Source of the DNA: Teredinibacter franksiae | Lineage (GTDB): Bacteria > Pseudomonadota > Gammaproteobacteria > Pseudomonadales > Cellvibrionaceae | Assembly: GCF_014218805.1 (NCBI RefSeq) | Contig: NZ_JACJUV010000001.1 | Coordinates: 372,001-436,000 of the forward strand | DNA: 64,000 nt | Direction: 5' to 3' | Shown here: in pieces, positions 26,230 through 35,315 of the stretch | Numbering within the stretch: position 1 is the first letter of the stretch | Layout of the letters: each line of letters starts with the position of its first letter | Made by a program: the position numbers and the translations under genes | Notes under the pieces: generated by a model | Database searches by the model: none | The model's input: only the letters and a program-made list of their open reading frames with translations | Told to the model about the DNA's origin: nothing

Positions 26230-28668
26230 TTACGCCGCTGGAGCAATTAGCGGTAGGGAAACAATAAAAGTACTGCCCAGTGTAGGGTTATTGTATGCGC
26301 TAACGGTACCACCGTGCTTGTGCACCACAGTTTCTACAAAATATAAACCTAGGCCTGCACCACCCTCAGCGCTCTTACGCATACCTCGTTTAAAACGCTG
26401 GAACAACGTAGCTCTATCCTGCTCACCTATACCCGGCCCTTGGTCACAAACATGAACCTCAACTACGCTATCATGAGTCGCAAGACTTATTTTTATCTTT
26501 GTGCAAGCATCACTGTATTTTATAGCATTTGTGACCAAGTTGATTAATGCTCTCTCAATGAGATCCGTATCGGCCAATACCCATATGTCCACATCCTCTC
26601 GCTCCACCGTCATCGTTATGTTTTTCTGCTGGGCCAGCGGTACTGCGTAGGCATGCGCTGCGTCAACTACGGCATGCATATCATTAGTGGTATAATTGTC
26701 CGCGCTGGCCACTTCCGCGCGACTAAGGTGTAAAAGGCTTTCTGCGTAACTTATATTTCTAATAGCGTACTTTTCTATTTCACCGAGCACCTGGAGTTCC
26801 GTTTGGCTATCTCCTGCCATTATTCTTTGCTTTTCTATTAGCGCAATAATTGAAACCATCGGCGAGCGTAAATCATGCGAAATAAAATCCATTGTTTCCA
26901 TTCGGGAACGTTCACTATTCTTCAGTGTAGTAATATCGGTAAACGTAAATAATAGAATGTTGGTGGTTGCCGAACTAGACTCTTTATTAGAGGAAGGTCT
27001 CGATATATCAATATTTTTACCTTGAATGTACAAATCAACACGCTCTACCCTATCACTGCCCCCCTCAGCTATTTCACAATAACCTTCAATATTAATTGGC
27101 TTTTTGTTGTCACTCAACGCTGCAACAATATCGCTCCAACTGCACGATTCACCAAGGCAAAGTGAATGACCCAGTTCAGCAACACTAAATGATTCACTCA
27201 TACCGGGGAAAAGCGATTGCGCAAATTTATTTTTGAGCACAAGCGCACCACTCTTGTTAAATATAACGACCGCTTCCTGCAAGTTTGCCAAGCTTTGTAA
27301 AACCAACTGCCTAGCACTTTCCAATCCCCGATTCGCGAGGCGAAACTGTTCAATAGTTTTGGTTACAATCTCCGTACCCTTCAGCTTAGATTCAACACTA
27401 AAATGGGTACCAAACAGTATTTTACTAAGCCGTTCACTCGACGGCAGCATGTCGCCCTGTTCATTCTGCACACTAACCAAACCACCACTCTCTTCCTCCT
27501 CCTGTATACGGAGCAGTGAGCGGTGTAAAAAACGCAACGCAAACTCTATTTTCACCCAACTCCACAATGGATAAAAAATCAGAAGAAATACCATTACCCC
27601 TGAAGGAGGGAACCAGAGATTATGCTTCAACAATAAAAAAGCAGACACGACCACAATCATGGCCGAAGAAAAGAGTGTTAGCAGAAAAAAGTGGGACGGA
27701 CGTAAAAAGGAAAAAATTGTCAACAATACAAACACCATAAAAAATGTAATGTATGATGCCGTACCAACGCCCAATTCGTGGGATAGCTTATCTCCTCTAA
27801 TGGCTTGATAAACAAAACTGTTAAGTTTTACCCCCGGCATTCTTCCCGCAGGCGTTACAACCACATCGTGAATACCTGTAGCCGTTGCACCCACGAAAAT
27901 TATCTTGTTCTTCAGGACCGATGCAGGAACTCTTCGTTTAAGGACATCGCTATAAGATAATATTGGGGTTTCTCCACCCGATATAATTGGCACGAAATTT
28001 TTAAAATCGCGATAGATAAGCATCGGAGAATATTTTTCGACCTGCTGGGCTCGCAAACCGGGCAGTGGCGTACCTCCCTCCATTTGCATTTTTTCTTTAG
28101 ACGCATTTTCAACCACGTTGTGCAGCGCCAAAGCCATATGAGGCCAATGCGGCGAGCCGACACCCTCTTTGAGATAAACACTGCGACAAATGCCGCTCAC
28201 AGAGCAATCAATATGTGCGTGGCCTATAGCTGCCGTGTGCTTGGCGAAACGCGCTAGGGGCGGGATCTCCACAGATTGCCCCTGATAGCTGAGCGATTCA
28301 AAATACACAGGTAAAATAACCTTACCGTTACGCTCAATGGCGTTGGCAAAAGCTATATCATTGGCGGGCTGAAGAAGATCCGCCTCGCCGAAAAGAATAT
28401 CGAAAACAACAACACGCACGCCCGCATCGGTTAGAACATCCAATAATTCAGCGTGTCGCTTTCTTGGCCAGGGCCAACGCCCCAATTGTGCTGTGCTAAA
28501 TTCATCTATCGCAATAATTAGCACATCGTCCTGGGAGGGGACTTTGTTATGTGACTGAATGCGGTCAAAAAGGTAATAATCAAGAGAGGAAAACCAACTC
28601 CCGCTCACAGCCAATACCGCGACCATGCTCAGTATCAGCGGTAATACAAGATGTACAAGTCGATTCAC
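26230..28668 (-). CDS. CHASE2-domain sensor histidine kinase
   Basis: The 812-residue membrane kinase begins with a signal-anchor helix, then a CHASE2 extracytoplasmic sensor domain (about 30-300, with the D-D-V-L-I-I-A-I-D-E and G-R-W-P-W-P-R motifs), three helices (about 305-375), a PAS-like region with two coiled segments, a HisKA dimerisation domain with phospho-accepting His598 in S-H-D-L-R-S-P, and an HATPase_c domain with L-V-T-N-A-I-K-Y and G-A-G-L-G-L boxes. The ligand of CHASE2 is not known. It is the last gene of the set RR/FecR-LysM/kinase and lies 21 bases after the FecR gene. Confidence 0.93.
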   Translation of the reverse strand: MNRLVHLVLPLILSMVAVLAVSGSWFSSLDYYLFDRIQSHNKVPSQDDVLIIAIDEFSTAQLGRWPWPRKRHAELLDVLTDAGVRVVVFDILFGEADLLQPANDIAFANAIERNGKVILPVYFESLSYQGQSVEIPPLARFAKHTAAIGHAHIDCSVSGICRSVYLKEGVGSPHWPHMALALHNVVENASKEKMQMEGGTPLPGLRAQQVEKYSPMLIYRDFKNFVPIISGGETPILSYSDVLKRRVPASVLKNKIIFVGATATGIHDVVVTPAGRMPGVKLNSFVYQAIRGDKLSHELGVGTASYITFFMVFVLLTIFSFLRPSHFFLLTLFSSAMIVVVSAFLLLKHNLWFPPSGVMVFLLIFYPLWSWVKIEFALRFLHRSLLRIQEEEESGGLVSVQNEQGDMLPSSERLSKILFGTHFSVESKLKGTEIVTKTIEQFRLANRGLESARQLVLQSLANLQEAVVIFNKSGALVLKNKFAQSLFPGMSESFSVAELGHSLCLGESCSWSDIVAALSDNKKPINIEGYCEIAEGGSDRVERVDLYIQGKNIDISRPSSNKESSSATTNILLFTFTDITTLKNSERSRMETMDFISHDLRSPMVSIIALIEKQRIMAGDSQTELQVLGEIEKYAIRNISYAESLLHLSRAEVASADNYTTNDMHAVVDAAHAYAVPLAQQKNITMTVEREDVDIWVLADTDLIERALINLVTNAIKYSDACTKIKISLATHDSVVEVHVCDQGPGIGEQDRATLFQRFKRGMRKSAEGGAGLGLYFVETVVHKHGGTVSAYNNPTLGSTFIVSLPLIAPAA

Positions 28669-28689
28669 AATGGGTTACCTAGAATACTT

Positions 28690-29823
28690 TTAAAGGCCCA
28701 CAAGTAATAGCACAATAAGAAAGGTCATTACCTCCTTGGTTCTATCCTTTTTCTGTACAGGGGGTTCTTCTGGCCTAGGCTGACCACAGAGTTTTATCTC
28801 ACCCGGCATCCCCTTAAATAGCTTTTTATCAACCCCACTAACACGAATGCGATAACAGGCCGGTTCATCCATGGGAACAATAACTTCAGAATCTTCGCTT
28901 TTGTGAAGCTGAATTAATTTTGCGTCGCTAGAGTCGGCAAGCACTTCTACTACGTAATGCTCGGCGCCGTCTATATTTCCCCAATCAATTTTAAGGGGAT
29001 AAAACTGCGCGTCCGGCGCAGTTGTAAATGTCGGTTCCGACAATAATTCAAGTGGTTGCCCAACAGGCTTTCCCTGTTCGGCCATTACACCAAAACCCGT
29101 TTCAACCGGTACTGCAGCATCATCACCATGACCCACCACAACGATTGACCCTTCATATACAGAGCCGCGCATAACAGGGGCTTCAGTGTCCGAAGTGGTA
29201 ACACGAAAATCTGTTCCCCGTACCGCTGCAACGGCCGACGGAGATGTAATACTGAACCTTGAGCGCGGCTCTCGAACAGGTACTTTTGCACTACTACTAC
29301 CCTGTAATAACCGTATTTTGGAATCGACCATTCCGGCTTCGCCATTCTGTGAAAGCGAATCTAGAACAACTTTACTATCGGACTCCAGTACTAAAATAGC
29401 ACCATCCGCAAACCTTAATGTGGCACTACTATTTTCACCGGTTACAACTACTGCGCCCATACTCAGCGTTTCGCCCGTTACACCTACACGAGCTACTGCA
29501 TCTGCACTCCCAAACTGACTTAAGACACTAACAGATCCATGAATGTAGACCAATTCCACCGCTGCAGGCTGGTTTTTTAACCAGGCTACAGGAAACTTAA
29601 TACGGGTTCCTGGAGCAAGAGAACGAGGGTATTCAACATTATTATAAGCGCCAATCTTCTGCCAACAATTTTGTACCGTTGTGTACTCAATGCAAAGCCC
29701 CCAAAGGGTATCTCCTGCCCTTACGGTGTATACCCAGTCCTCTGCAGACGACTGAGCTGAATACATAAACGATAACGCAAGAAATACAAACGTACACAAT
29801 TTGGAATTTTTTATTCCGGGCAT
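28690..29823 (-). CDS. LysM- and FecR-domain periplasmic protein
   Basis: The 377-residue protein carries a signal peptide, a LysM domain (about 31-77, Y-T-V-R-A-G-D-T-L-W-G-L-C), a FecR domain (about 110-215, with R-F-S-I-T-S-P-S-A-V-A-A-V-R-G-T-D-F), a fibronectin-like beta region, and a hydrophobic helix at the very C-terminus after a basic K-K-D-R-T-K stretch. LysM would hold it at peptidoglycan while the tail anchors it in the membrane. Homologous trios with a CHASE2 protein are common in proteobacteria and suggest a joint envelope sensor. It sits between the response regulator (11 bases) and the kinase (21 bases). Confidence 0.92.
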   Translation of the reverse strand: MPGIKNSKLCTFVFLALSFMYSAQSSAEDWVYTVRAGDTLWGLCIEYTTVQNCWQKIGAYNNVEYPRSLAPGTRIKFPVAWLKNQPAAVELVYIHGSVSVLSQFGSADAVARVGVTGETLSMGAVVVTGENSSATLRFADGAILVLESDSKVVLDSLSQNGEAGMVDSKIRLLQGSSSAKVPVREPRSRFSITSPSAVAAVRGTDFRVTTSDTEAPVMRGSVYEGSIVVVGHGDDAAVPVETGFGVMAEQGKPVGQPLELLSEPTFTTAPDAQFYPLKIDWGNIDGAEHYVVEVLADSSDAKLIQLHKSEDSEVIVPMDEPACYRIRVSGVDKKLFKGMPGEIKLCGQPRPEEPPVQKKDRTKEVMTFLIVLLLVGL

Positions 29824-29834
29824 AACTTATATCC

Positions 29835-30521
29835 CTAAGTGTTTATTTTTTCCAGCCGATAGCCATGCTGGTAAATTGTCTTTATTGTATACCCCATTTC
29901 AGGGCTAATTTTTAAACTACGGCGCACTCTACTCACGTGCACATCAACTTTTCGAGTATCCAAACCTGTTTCCGTGCCCCATACCGCTTTAAGCAGATAT
30001 TCCCTAGACAAAATTTTTCCGATATTCCTAAACAAGTGTAAAGCGACAAGGTAATCCTTTCTTGTCACCTTTAAAGTTTCATCGCCAACACATATTGACT
30101 CCGCTTTGCAATCTAGCGTTATTGGACCAACTTCAATGACATCACTTACCTGCTTAATACCTGCTCTGCGGCTCAATGCCGCAATACGCGCGAGCAATTC
30201 GGCTTGCCTTACAGGTTTTACCAGATAATCATCCGCGCCCTCACGTAATGCTGAAACAATATCTTCTTCAGAATCTCGTTGGGTTGTAAATAAAACGGGG
30301 GTTTTAGCCTCAAACTGCTGCCTAAGCGCTTTAAGAATTTCGATTCCCGTTGTGTCCGGTAATTCCCAATCTAAAATGATCAAATCTACAGGTTCAGCAA
30401 CGAAGTTTTTAAGAAAATCAGCGCCATTGGAAGCATGGACAATTTCATGCCCCTCACTCCCCAACCAGGAAAGAAGTAGTTCAGTTTGGGCAATGTCATC
30501 CTCCAAAAAACCAATTTTCAT
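29835..30521 (-). CDS. OmpR-family response regulator
   Basis: The 228-residue regulator has a receiver domain with acidic pocket E-D-D near residues 7-9, phospho-acceptor D51 in I-I-L-D-W-E-L-P-D, the conserved Thr/Lys (D-D-Y-L-V-K-P-V) and a C-terminal winged-helix DNA-binding domain ending G-Y-T-I-K-T-I-Y-Q-H-G-Y-R-L. It should be the partner of the CHASE2 kinase encoded in the same transcript. It is the first gene, so the promoter should lie in the gap after 30521. Confidence 0.95.
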   Translation of the reverse strand: MKIGFLEDDIAQTELLLSWLGSEGHEIVHASNGADFLKNFVAEPVDLIILDWELPDTTGIEILKALRQQFEAKTPVLFTTQRDSEEDIVSALREGADDYLVKPVRQAELLARIAALSRRAGIKQVSDVIEVGPITLDCKAESICVGDETLKVTRKDYLVALHLFRNIGKILSREYLLKAVWGTETGLDTRKVDVHVSRVRRSLKISPEMGYTIKTIYQHGYRLEKINT

Positions 30522-31271
30522 ACAACGTATCCCCTAAACTAAACCCTATAACGCCAACCAATTTGCATACGACATTCGACAACAGCCACAGCCACAGCCA
30601 CAGAGCCAATCCATGCCGCATGGCGTTAAGGCGAGAGATTACTCATGTACCCCCCACATTGGCAAGATCTTTCCGCTGTAAAGACAACCCCCCGTACAAC
30701 CGATGGGGACGCGCGCTAACCCCAACCCTAAAAATAACCTTGTAGCCCATGACACACATTAATCAATCAAACACCCAGATGCGGTAATAATAATAACCAC
30801 CCACCCACACGCCTGGATTTTACGGTCTATAAGGCCACCATGCGGCGATTGAGCTATGAAGATTCCTCCCCGGCGAGCGATTACTACACCCATACACCAC
30901 ATTATTCAGTACTGGGCGAGCAAAAACCTTCATCTGCGCAGTTTGCTTGGAGATCATTGGATTTGCAGTTCCACTAAAGGTAGGCCGAGAACAGAGAATA
31001 AGGAGCACAGGAACTTTTGAGTTAAAAAGTGCCAGCAATAGATACTATAAATAACGGCTCAGCCGGTATAGCCCGAGATTGATTTTGGCTTCAACCCGAG
31101 AATAGAGGTGCCCTTAAGGACACCGCTATCAATTACTTGCGACTACAACATTTGTTGGCGCATTTCCGTTTAATGAGTGCCCCCCAAAAAAGCGACGCTT
31201 AGTGCTCACCGAATTTGTAACTAGCCAACAACACCGAAATTAAACCTTCAGCTTGTTTTGTTACTTGACGG
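30522..31271. other. Intergenic region with inverted-repeat ends, no supported gene
   Basis: About 750 bases with no convincing CDS. A CAGCCA hexamer repeated three times lies at 30583-30600. The part next to the phosphatase gene carries ends of the dispersed element (31101-31134). It should hold the promoter for the response-regulator operon. Confidence 0.6.
31101..31134. repeat. Two back-to-back ends of the dispersed GGGCACC element
   Basis: A right-hand end (AATAGAGGTGCCC) and a left-hand end (GGACACCGCTATCAATT) share a single TTAA between them. A degraded right-hand end (TTTAATGAGTGCCCC) follows at about 31170-31184, so a roughly 65-bp remnant element may occupy 31118-31184. Such a junction is what neighbouring insertions at a TTAA target would give. 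Confidence 0.75.
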
Positions 31272-32981
31272 TTACTCGACTACCTCCAATAGCACATTCC
31301 CGCTTGCGCCTGACGGAGGATTGGCGCCAACAATATTCGACAACGTGGGAGCTACATCAACCGTATGTACTCTGCGTGAAATTGTCCGAGGCTTTAGGTT
31401 GTGGCCCGCGAAGATAATCGGCACAAAAGTATCGTATGCCCACGGCGAACCATGCACCACTGCCGCAGAGAGGCCGTCCAAATCGTTAATAAACCAACCC
31501 GGGTCAAAAACCACATAAACATTCCCTGAACGCTTTGGATGGTAATTATGGCTCACCGCTCGAGTAATGTAATTGTCCGCTAGAAGTCCGCGCTCCAAAG
31601 CCGTGCTGGAAACCGCAGCCGAGACACCCGGTAAACGTATCAACTCTTCTACCACAGCCGTTTCTAACGCCAACAAATCAATTTTTTTGTTGTTGATCAC
31701 CTCATTACTCAAGTAGACATAGGGATGGTCATAAGCGTCTATAAGCTTTCCAGATATACGAAACTTCTTTTTAATTCTGTCTATAGCGGGCTGCTTATCC
31801 CAACTGTCGGGGGACACATAACCGGTCGGTATTCCCATTGAGTTTAGATAACCCGGCGCCTCGGGGCCACCGTGATCAGAGGATAGAACGATTAAGGTGT
31901 TGTCCAGCCCAACAGTTTTCTCTACATGCGCAAGCAAGTCTTTAAGGCTACGATCAAGGCGCAAGATATTGTCTTCCGATTCCAGGCTAGAAGGCCCGAA
32001 AAAATGCCCAATATAATCAGTTGCCGATAAACTAACACCTAAAAAGTCAGTAATATCATCGCCACCAAGATTTTCAGCATCAATAGTCGCTTTAGCAAAC
32101 GCCACTGTTAACTCGTCACCGGCAGGGCTTATTGTAAGGTAGGTCGAAAAATACTTATTTTCAGTCGTATCAAACTTATGCGGGAAAGTTCGCCCATACC
32201 CAGCCAGATCAACTTCCCACTCTTGATCATCCCTATCGCCAAACAAATAGCTGTCTTTTGGATGCATAAGTTCCCAAGCTTTACCGGAATATTGTTGAGG
32301 TAGTTTTTTTGCGTTCCAATCTACCACCCACTGAGGGTACTTTTCATAATAGTAACTACTGGTAACAAATTCATTGCTAGCTTTGGAAAACCAGAAGGCT
32401 TTACCGGAATGGCCAGCCATAGACACCGCACCTCTATCTTTAACAGATATACCGAATACTTTTGCTTTTCCCGCTGTTAACGAAGAAAGCTCATCTGAAA
32501 ACGTAGTGGTCAGAATGGAGACTGGTGATCGCCCATCACTGGATGCCGCTTTTTGGGTTGGGTCAATCTCTGTACTTGCGTCGACATCCGCATTAGCGGT
32601 TAGCAGTTTATAGCTTGGGTCTTCAATGTTATAAGCCGTAACACCCGTGGACCGGTCAAACCAGATATTGCCTATCATTCCGTGTGCAGAAGGATGCGCG
32701 CCGGTTGCAAGTGTTACATGCCCCACAATAGTTTCGGTGTTCGCATGGGCATGGTGCGCATTTTTGTATACCACACCATTATCCAGTAAATACTTTAGCC
32801 CGCCTTCACCCAGCTGACTATAATGGCGAGTGGGCATATCGCCACGAAACTGATCAACCGTTATCTGCAGGATTAATTTAGGTTTATTACCCGCTGAAAC
32901 CAACCCTGCGAAACAAAGCATTGCTGTTGCAACGATCAATTTAGAGTAATTACTCAAGTTTAGTTTTTGCTTCAACGTCAT
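31272..32981 (-). CDS. PafA-like alkaline phosphatase family protein
   Basis: The 569-residue exported phosphatase belongs to the type I phosphodiesterase/nucleotide pyrophosphatase and PafA branch of the alkaline phosphatase superfamily. A signal peptide ends near residue 30. Metal ligand D43 (V-D-Q-F-R-G-D), Thr84 in N-T-E-T-I-V-G-H as the likely nucleophile, D-Y-I-G-H and S-S-D-H-G-G motifs for the second metal site are all seen. PafA-type enzymes release phosphate from monoesters in the periplasm and need no inducer other than, often, phosphate or carbon state. It ends in V-L-L-E-V-V-E, with no extra domain. Confidence 0.9.
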   Translation of the reverse strand: MTLKQKLNLSNYSKLIVATAMLCFAGLVSAGNKPKLILQITVDQFRGDMPTRHYSQLGEGGLKYLLDNGVVYKNAHHAHANTETIVGHVTLATGAHPSAHGMIGNIWFDRSTGVTAYNIEDPSYKLLTANADVDASTEIDPTQKAASSDGRSPVSILTTTFSDELSSLTAGKAKVFGISVKDRGAVSMAGHSGKAFWFSKASNEFVTSSYYYEKYPQWVVDWNAKKLPQQYSGKAWELMHPKDSYLFGDRDDQEWEVDLAGYGRTFPHKFDTTENKYFSTYLTISPAGDELTVAFAKATIDAENLGGDDITDFLGVSLSATDYIGHFFGPSSLESEDNILRLDRSLKDLLAHVEKTVGLDNTLIVLSSDHGGPEAPGYLNSMGIPTGYVSPDSWDKQPAIDRIKKKFRISGKLIDAYDHPYVYLSNEVINNKKIDLLALETAVVEELIRLPGVSAAVSSTALERGLLADNYITRAVSHNYHPKRSGNVYVVFDPGWFINDLDGLSAAVVHGSPWAYDTFVPIIFAGHNLKPRTISRRVHTVDVAPTLSNIVGANPPSGASGNVLLEVVE

Positions 32982-33312
32982 TATTTATCCTTGAAATTTA
33001 GTTGCCTAGAAAAATGTCCGACTTAGCCCACAGCCCCTGTTACATAACAACACATTGAGCATAAAACTAAGCTCCCAGGCTCGATAGAATTAGTCGGAGC
33101 GGTGCTATTACGCCCTGTACCCACTTGCTCCCCTACTTATCCACTAGTTTAGATTTTATAACCATCTAATTCTAAACCCCCAACAAAGCTCAGTCACTCC
33201 GTAATACCAGCCTTATCACGCCACCAACAACCTCGAATTCGAGTTCATTCCCCTTAAATGGCTTCCCATCTAGATTGAAGGGGTGGCCACCCCATTTGGC
33301 AACATAGTTTAA

Positions 33313-33445
33313 TTATTTCGCTCTAAATCGAATGACAAGTTCGCCCGTTTCAGCCCGGTTAAGCGCTTCTTTAATAACCTGGTTAAGCTTATCAACAGGA
33401 AACGCTTCCAGTATCATCACATCGAAAAAACCATGCTTATTCTCG
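33313..33445 (-). pseudogene. Possible 3' remnant of a zinc/quinone oxidoreductase gene
   Basis: A minus-strand frame ending at TAA (33313-33315) codes for a tail resembling the end of medium-chain dehydrogenases: F-P-V-D-K-L-N-Q-V-I-K-E-A-L then G-E-L-V-I-R-F. A stop lies right upstream at about 33446, and no intact frame continues into the GCCT array. I infer a decayed gene; the evidence is short. Confidence 0.35.
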
Positions 33446-33478
33446 CATTAAGAGCGAGTTGTCGACCCCCGCCCGCCC

Positions 33479-33502
33479 GCCTGCCTGCCTGCCTGCCTGC
33501 CT
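33479..33502. repeat. Tetranucleotide tandem repeat (GCCT x6)
   Basis: Six perfect GCCT units follow a GCCC-rich run from 33471. The array lies in a non-coding region, next to the decayed oxidoreductase tail, and could vary in copy number. Confidence 0.95.
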
Positions 33503-34232
33503 GCCATTACAATCAAAACCGATAATGGTCGCCGCCCATAGGCTCACCTTTTCAGAGCCTATCGCCCCCAAAACCAGCACTAAATATAGCGGTTTCAACG
33601 GTTCAACCTTACAACGATATTGCCTGTGGAAAACACCAGAAATGAAATGCGTACATTTCCTGTACAACCCGGTTATACAACACACAAAACCGTCAGCATT
33701 ATGCCTACCAACGCTTATAGATAACGGCTATCAATAGGGCTCTTGCTTATACCTCAGCATACCTAATTAAAGGCACCCCAATTCATCGGGATTGGACCCC
33801 AACTTTACTTCCTATGTTTATGCTCTGCAATTTTAACCGGCATGCTGGTGGGCTGGCGAAACAAAGTATGGATCGCACGCAAAGCCGCACAGGGTGCGAC
33901 CTAGCATGCCTTACTACGCAATTAGCGCGGCTTCGACAACAACAAGCAGCCCCGAACAAATTCATCCCTAAATCTTATCCGCCATTCTATTCATGCATCT
34001 AAGAAGCCAACAATAAAGCAGGTGTTTAGGTTGGCATTACCCATTTTGCTCGGTTAAACTCCTAGCGCCCGTGCATGCTAAATATTGACGATAGGCTACA
34101 AAAAAGTAGCCACAAAACCATGGTGGACTTTGTTATGCTTTCGCCACCCGTCAAGAATAAAACTAGAATACGGAAAATTTAGTATTGATCTGGGAATGGA
34201 GACAATGACACAAGTCCCTGCGGGGCTGGGAA

Positions 34233-34287
34233 TTAAGGGCACCCCTAATAATTTCCAGCATTAATCTTTAGGGCACTTCTATTAAAA
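34233..34287. repeat. Two direct ends of the dispersed element upstream of moxR
   Basis: TTAAGGGCACCCCTAATAAT at 34233 and a similar end (TTTAGGGCACTTCTATTAAAA) at 34267 are in direct orientation, 34 bases apart. They lie within 110 bases of the MoxR start, so they may form part of its promoter. Confidence 0.75.
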
Positions 34288-34339
34288 ACTTCTGTAAGCC
34301 TCCAGGTATTGGGGGCCTATAGCTTACAAAGGTACTTTT

Positions 34340-35311
34340 ATGCCCTCCCCTTCACACCAAGCTATACACACCCTTGCTTCGACAATGGAACAAACCATAA
34401 TCGGTCAAAGCCACGTCATTGAGACACTTATCATCGCACTTTTGACAAACGGCAATGTATTGCTGGAAGGCTTACCTGGAACCGCAAAAACACGATCGAT
34501 CAAACAATTATCAAAAACTCTCCAAGCCTCGATGGGCCGCGTACAATTTACACCAGACTTATTACCCTCTGATGTGACGGGAACAGAAATTTATCAAGAG
34601 CTGGATGGTAAGCAAATTCTATCTTTTCAGCAGGGCCCCATTTTTAACAACCTCGTATTAGCCGACGAAATTAATCGCGCACCAGCAAAGGTACAAGCCG
34701 CCTTACTGGAGGCCATGGAAGAACGCCAGGTTACCGTGGCCGGTAAAACCTATAAGCTCCCCGAGCTTTTTATGGTGTTGGCCACTCAAAATCCAATTGA
34801 GCAAGAAGGGACTTACCCTCTACCCGAAGCTCAAATGGATCGCTTTATTATGAAAATAAGAGTTGATTACCCTGAAGACGATGCAGAATTACAAATCATT
34901 AATTTAATGCGCGGCGAGGAGAATGTTGCAAATTCAGCAAAAATCGAGGCAATCGATCAAGGCGTCATTTTTTCTGCACGTGAAGAAATTCGCAAAATCG
35001 AAGTAAGCCCCGTCATAGACCAATATTTAGTTGCTCTCGTTATGGCCACTCGAGACCCGCAGCGCTATACAGACGCCCCCCTAAAAGACTGGATAAGTGT
35101 TGGTGCCAGCCCTCGCGCTAGTATTTCACTCGACCGCTGTGCAAGGGCCCGCGCCTGGCTTCAAGGCAAAAATACCGTTGACCCCGATGACATTCGCGCG
35201 GTCGCCCATAGCGTGCTTAGGCACAGGCTAATCCTAACCTACGAAGCACTGTCTGAGCAGATCGACCCGGATCAAGTAATTGACGAAATTTTGAAAAACG
35301 TAGCGGTATAA
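34340..35311 (+). CDS. MoxR-family AAA+ ATPase
   Basis: The 323-residue ATPase has Walker A G-L-P-G-T-A-K-T, Walker B L-V-L-A-D-E-I-N-R-A-P, sensor 1 L-A-T-Q-N-P-I-E-Q-E-G and the arginine finger region of the MoxR proper (APE2220/RavA-related) group. These proteins act as chaperones for metal insertion or complex assembly together with von Willebrand A proteins. AAAGG lies 8 bases before ATG. It opens an operon with DUF58, DUF4381, two VWA proteins, a TPR protein and BatD, all within a few bases of each other. Confidence 0.95.
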   Translation: MPSPSHQAIHTLASTMEQTIIGQSHVIETLIIALLTNGNVLLEGLPGTAKTRSIKQLSKTLQASMGRVQFTPDLLPSDVTGTEIYQELDGKQILSFQQGPIFNNLVLADEINRAPAKVQAALLEAMEERQVTVAGKTYKLPELFMVLATQNPIEQEGTYPLPEAQMDRFIMKIRVDYPEDDAELQIINLMRGEENVANSAKIEAIDQGVIFSAREEIRKIEVSPVIDQYLVALVMATRDPQRYTDAPLKDWISVGASPRASISLDRCARARAWLQGKNTVDPDDIRAVAHSVLRHRLILTYEALSEQIDPDQVIDEILKNVAV

Positions 35312-35315
35312 CCCG

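Larger units (their letters stand above)
32982..34339. other. Long intergenic region with simple repeats and a possible gene remnant
   Basis: About 1,360 bases without a supported intact gene. It holds a GCCT array (33479-33502), a possible oxidoreductase 3' remnant (33313-33445), a short hairpin GGCTAC-N6-GTAGCC (34094-34111) and two ends of the dispersed element (34233-34287). A promoter for the MoxR operon should lie after 34111. Confidence 0.6.

Noticed and set aside
30820..31038. 72-codon minus-strand frame in the gap before the phosphatase
   Set aside because: No ribosome site, odd composition, no family; likely chance.
33459..33737. 92-codon plus-strand frame through the GCCT array
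   Set aside because: The A-C-L-P repeat is only the tandem DNA array in translation; the rest is not protein-like.
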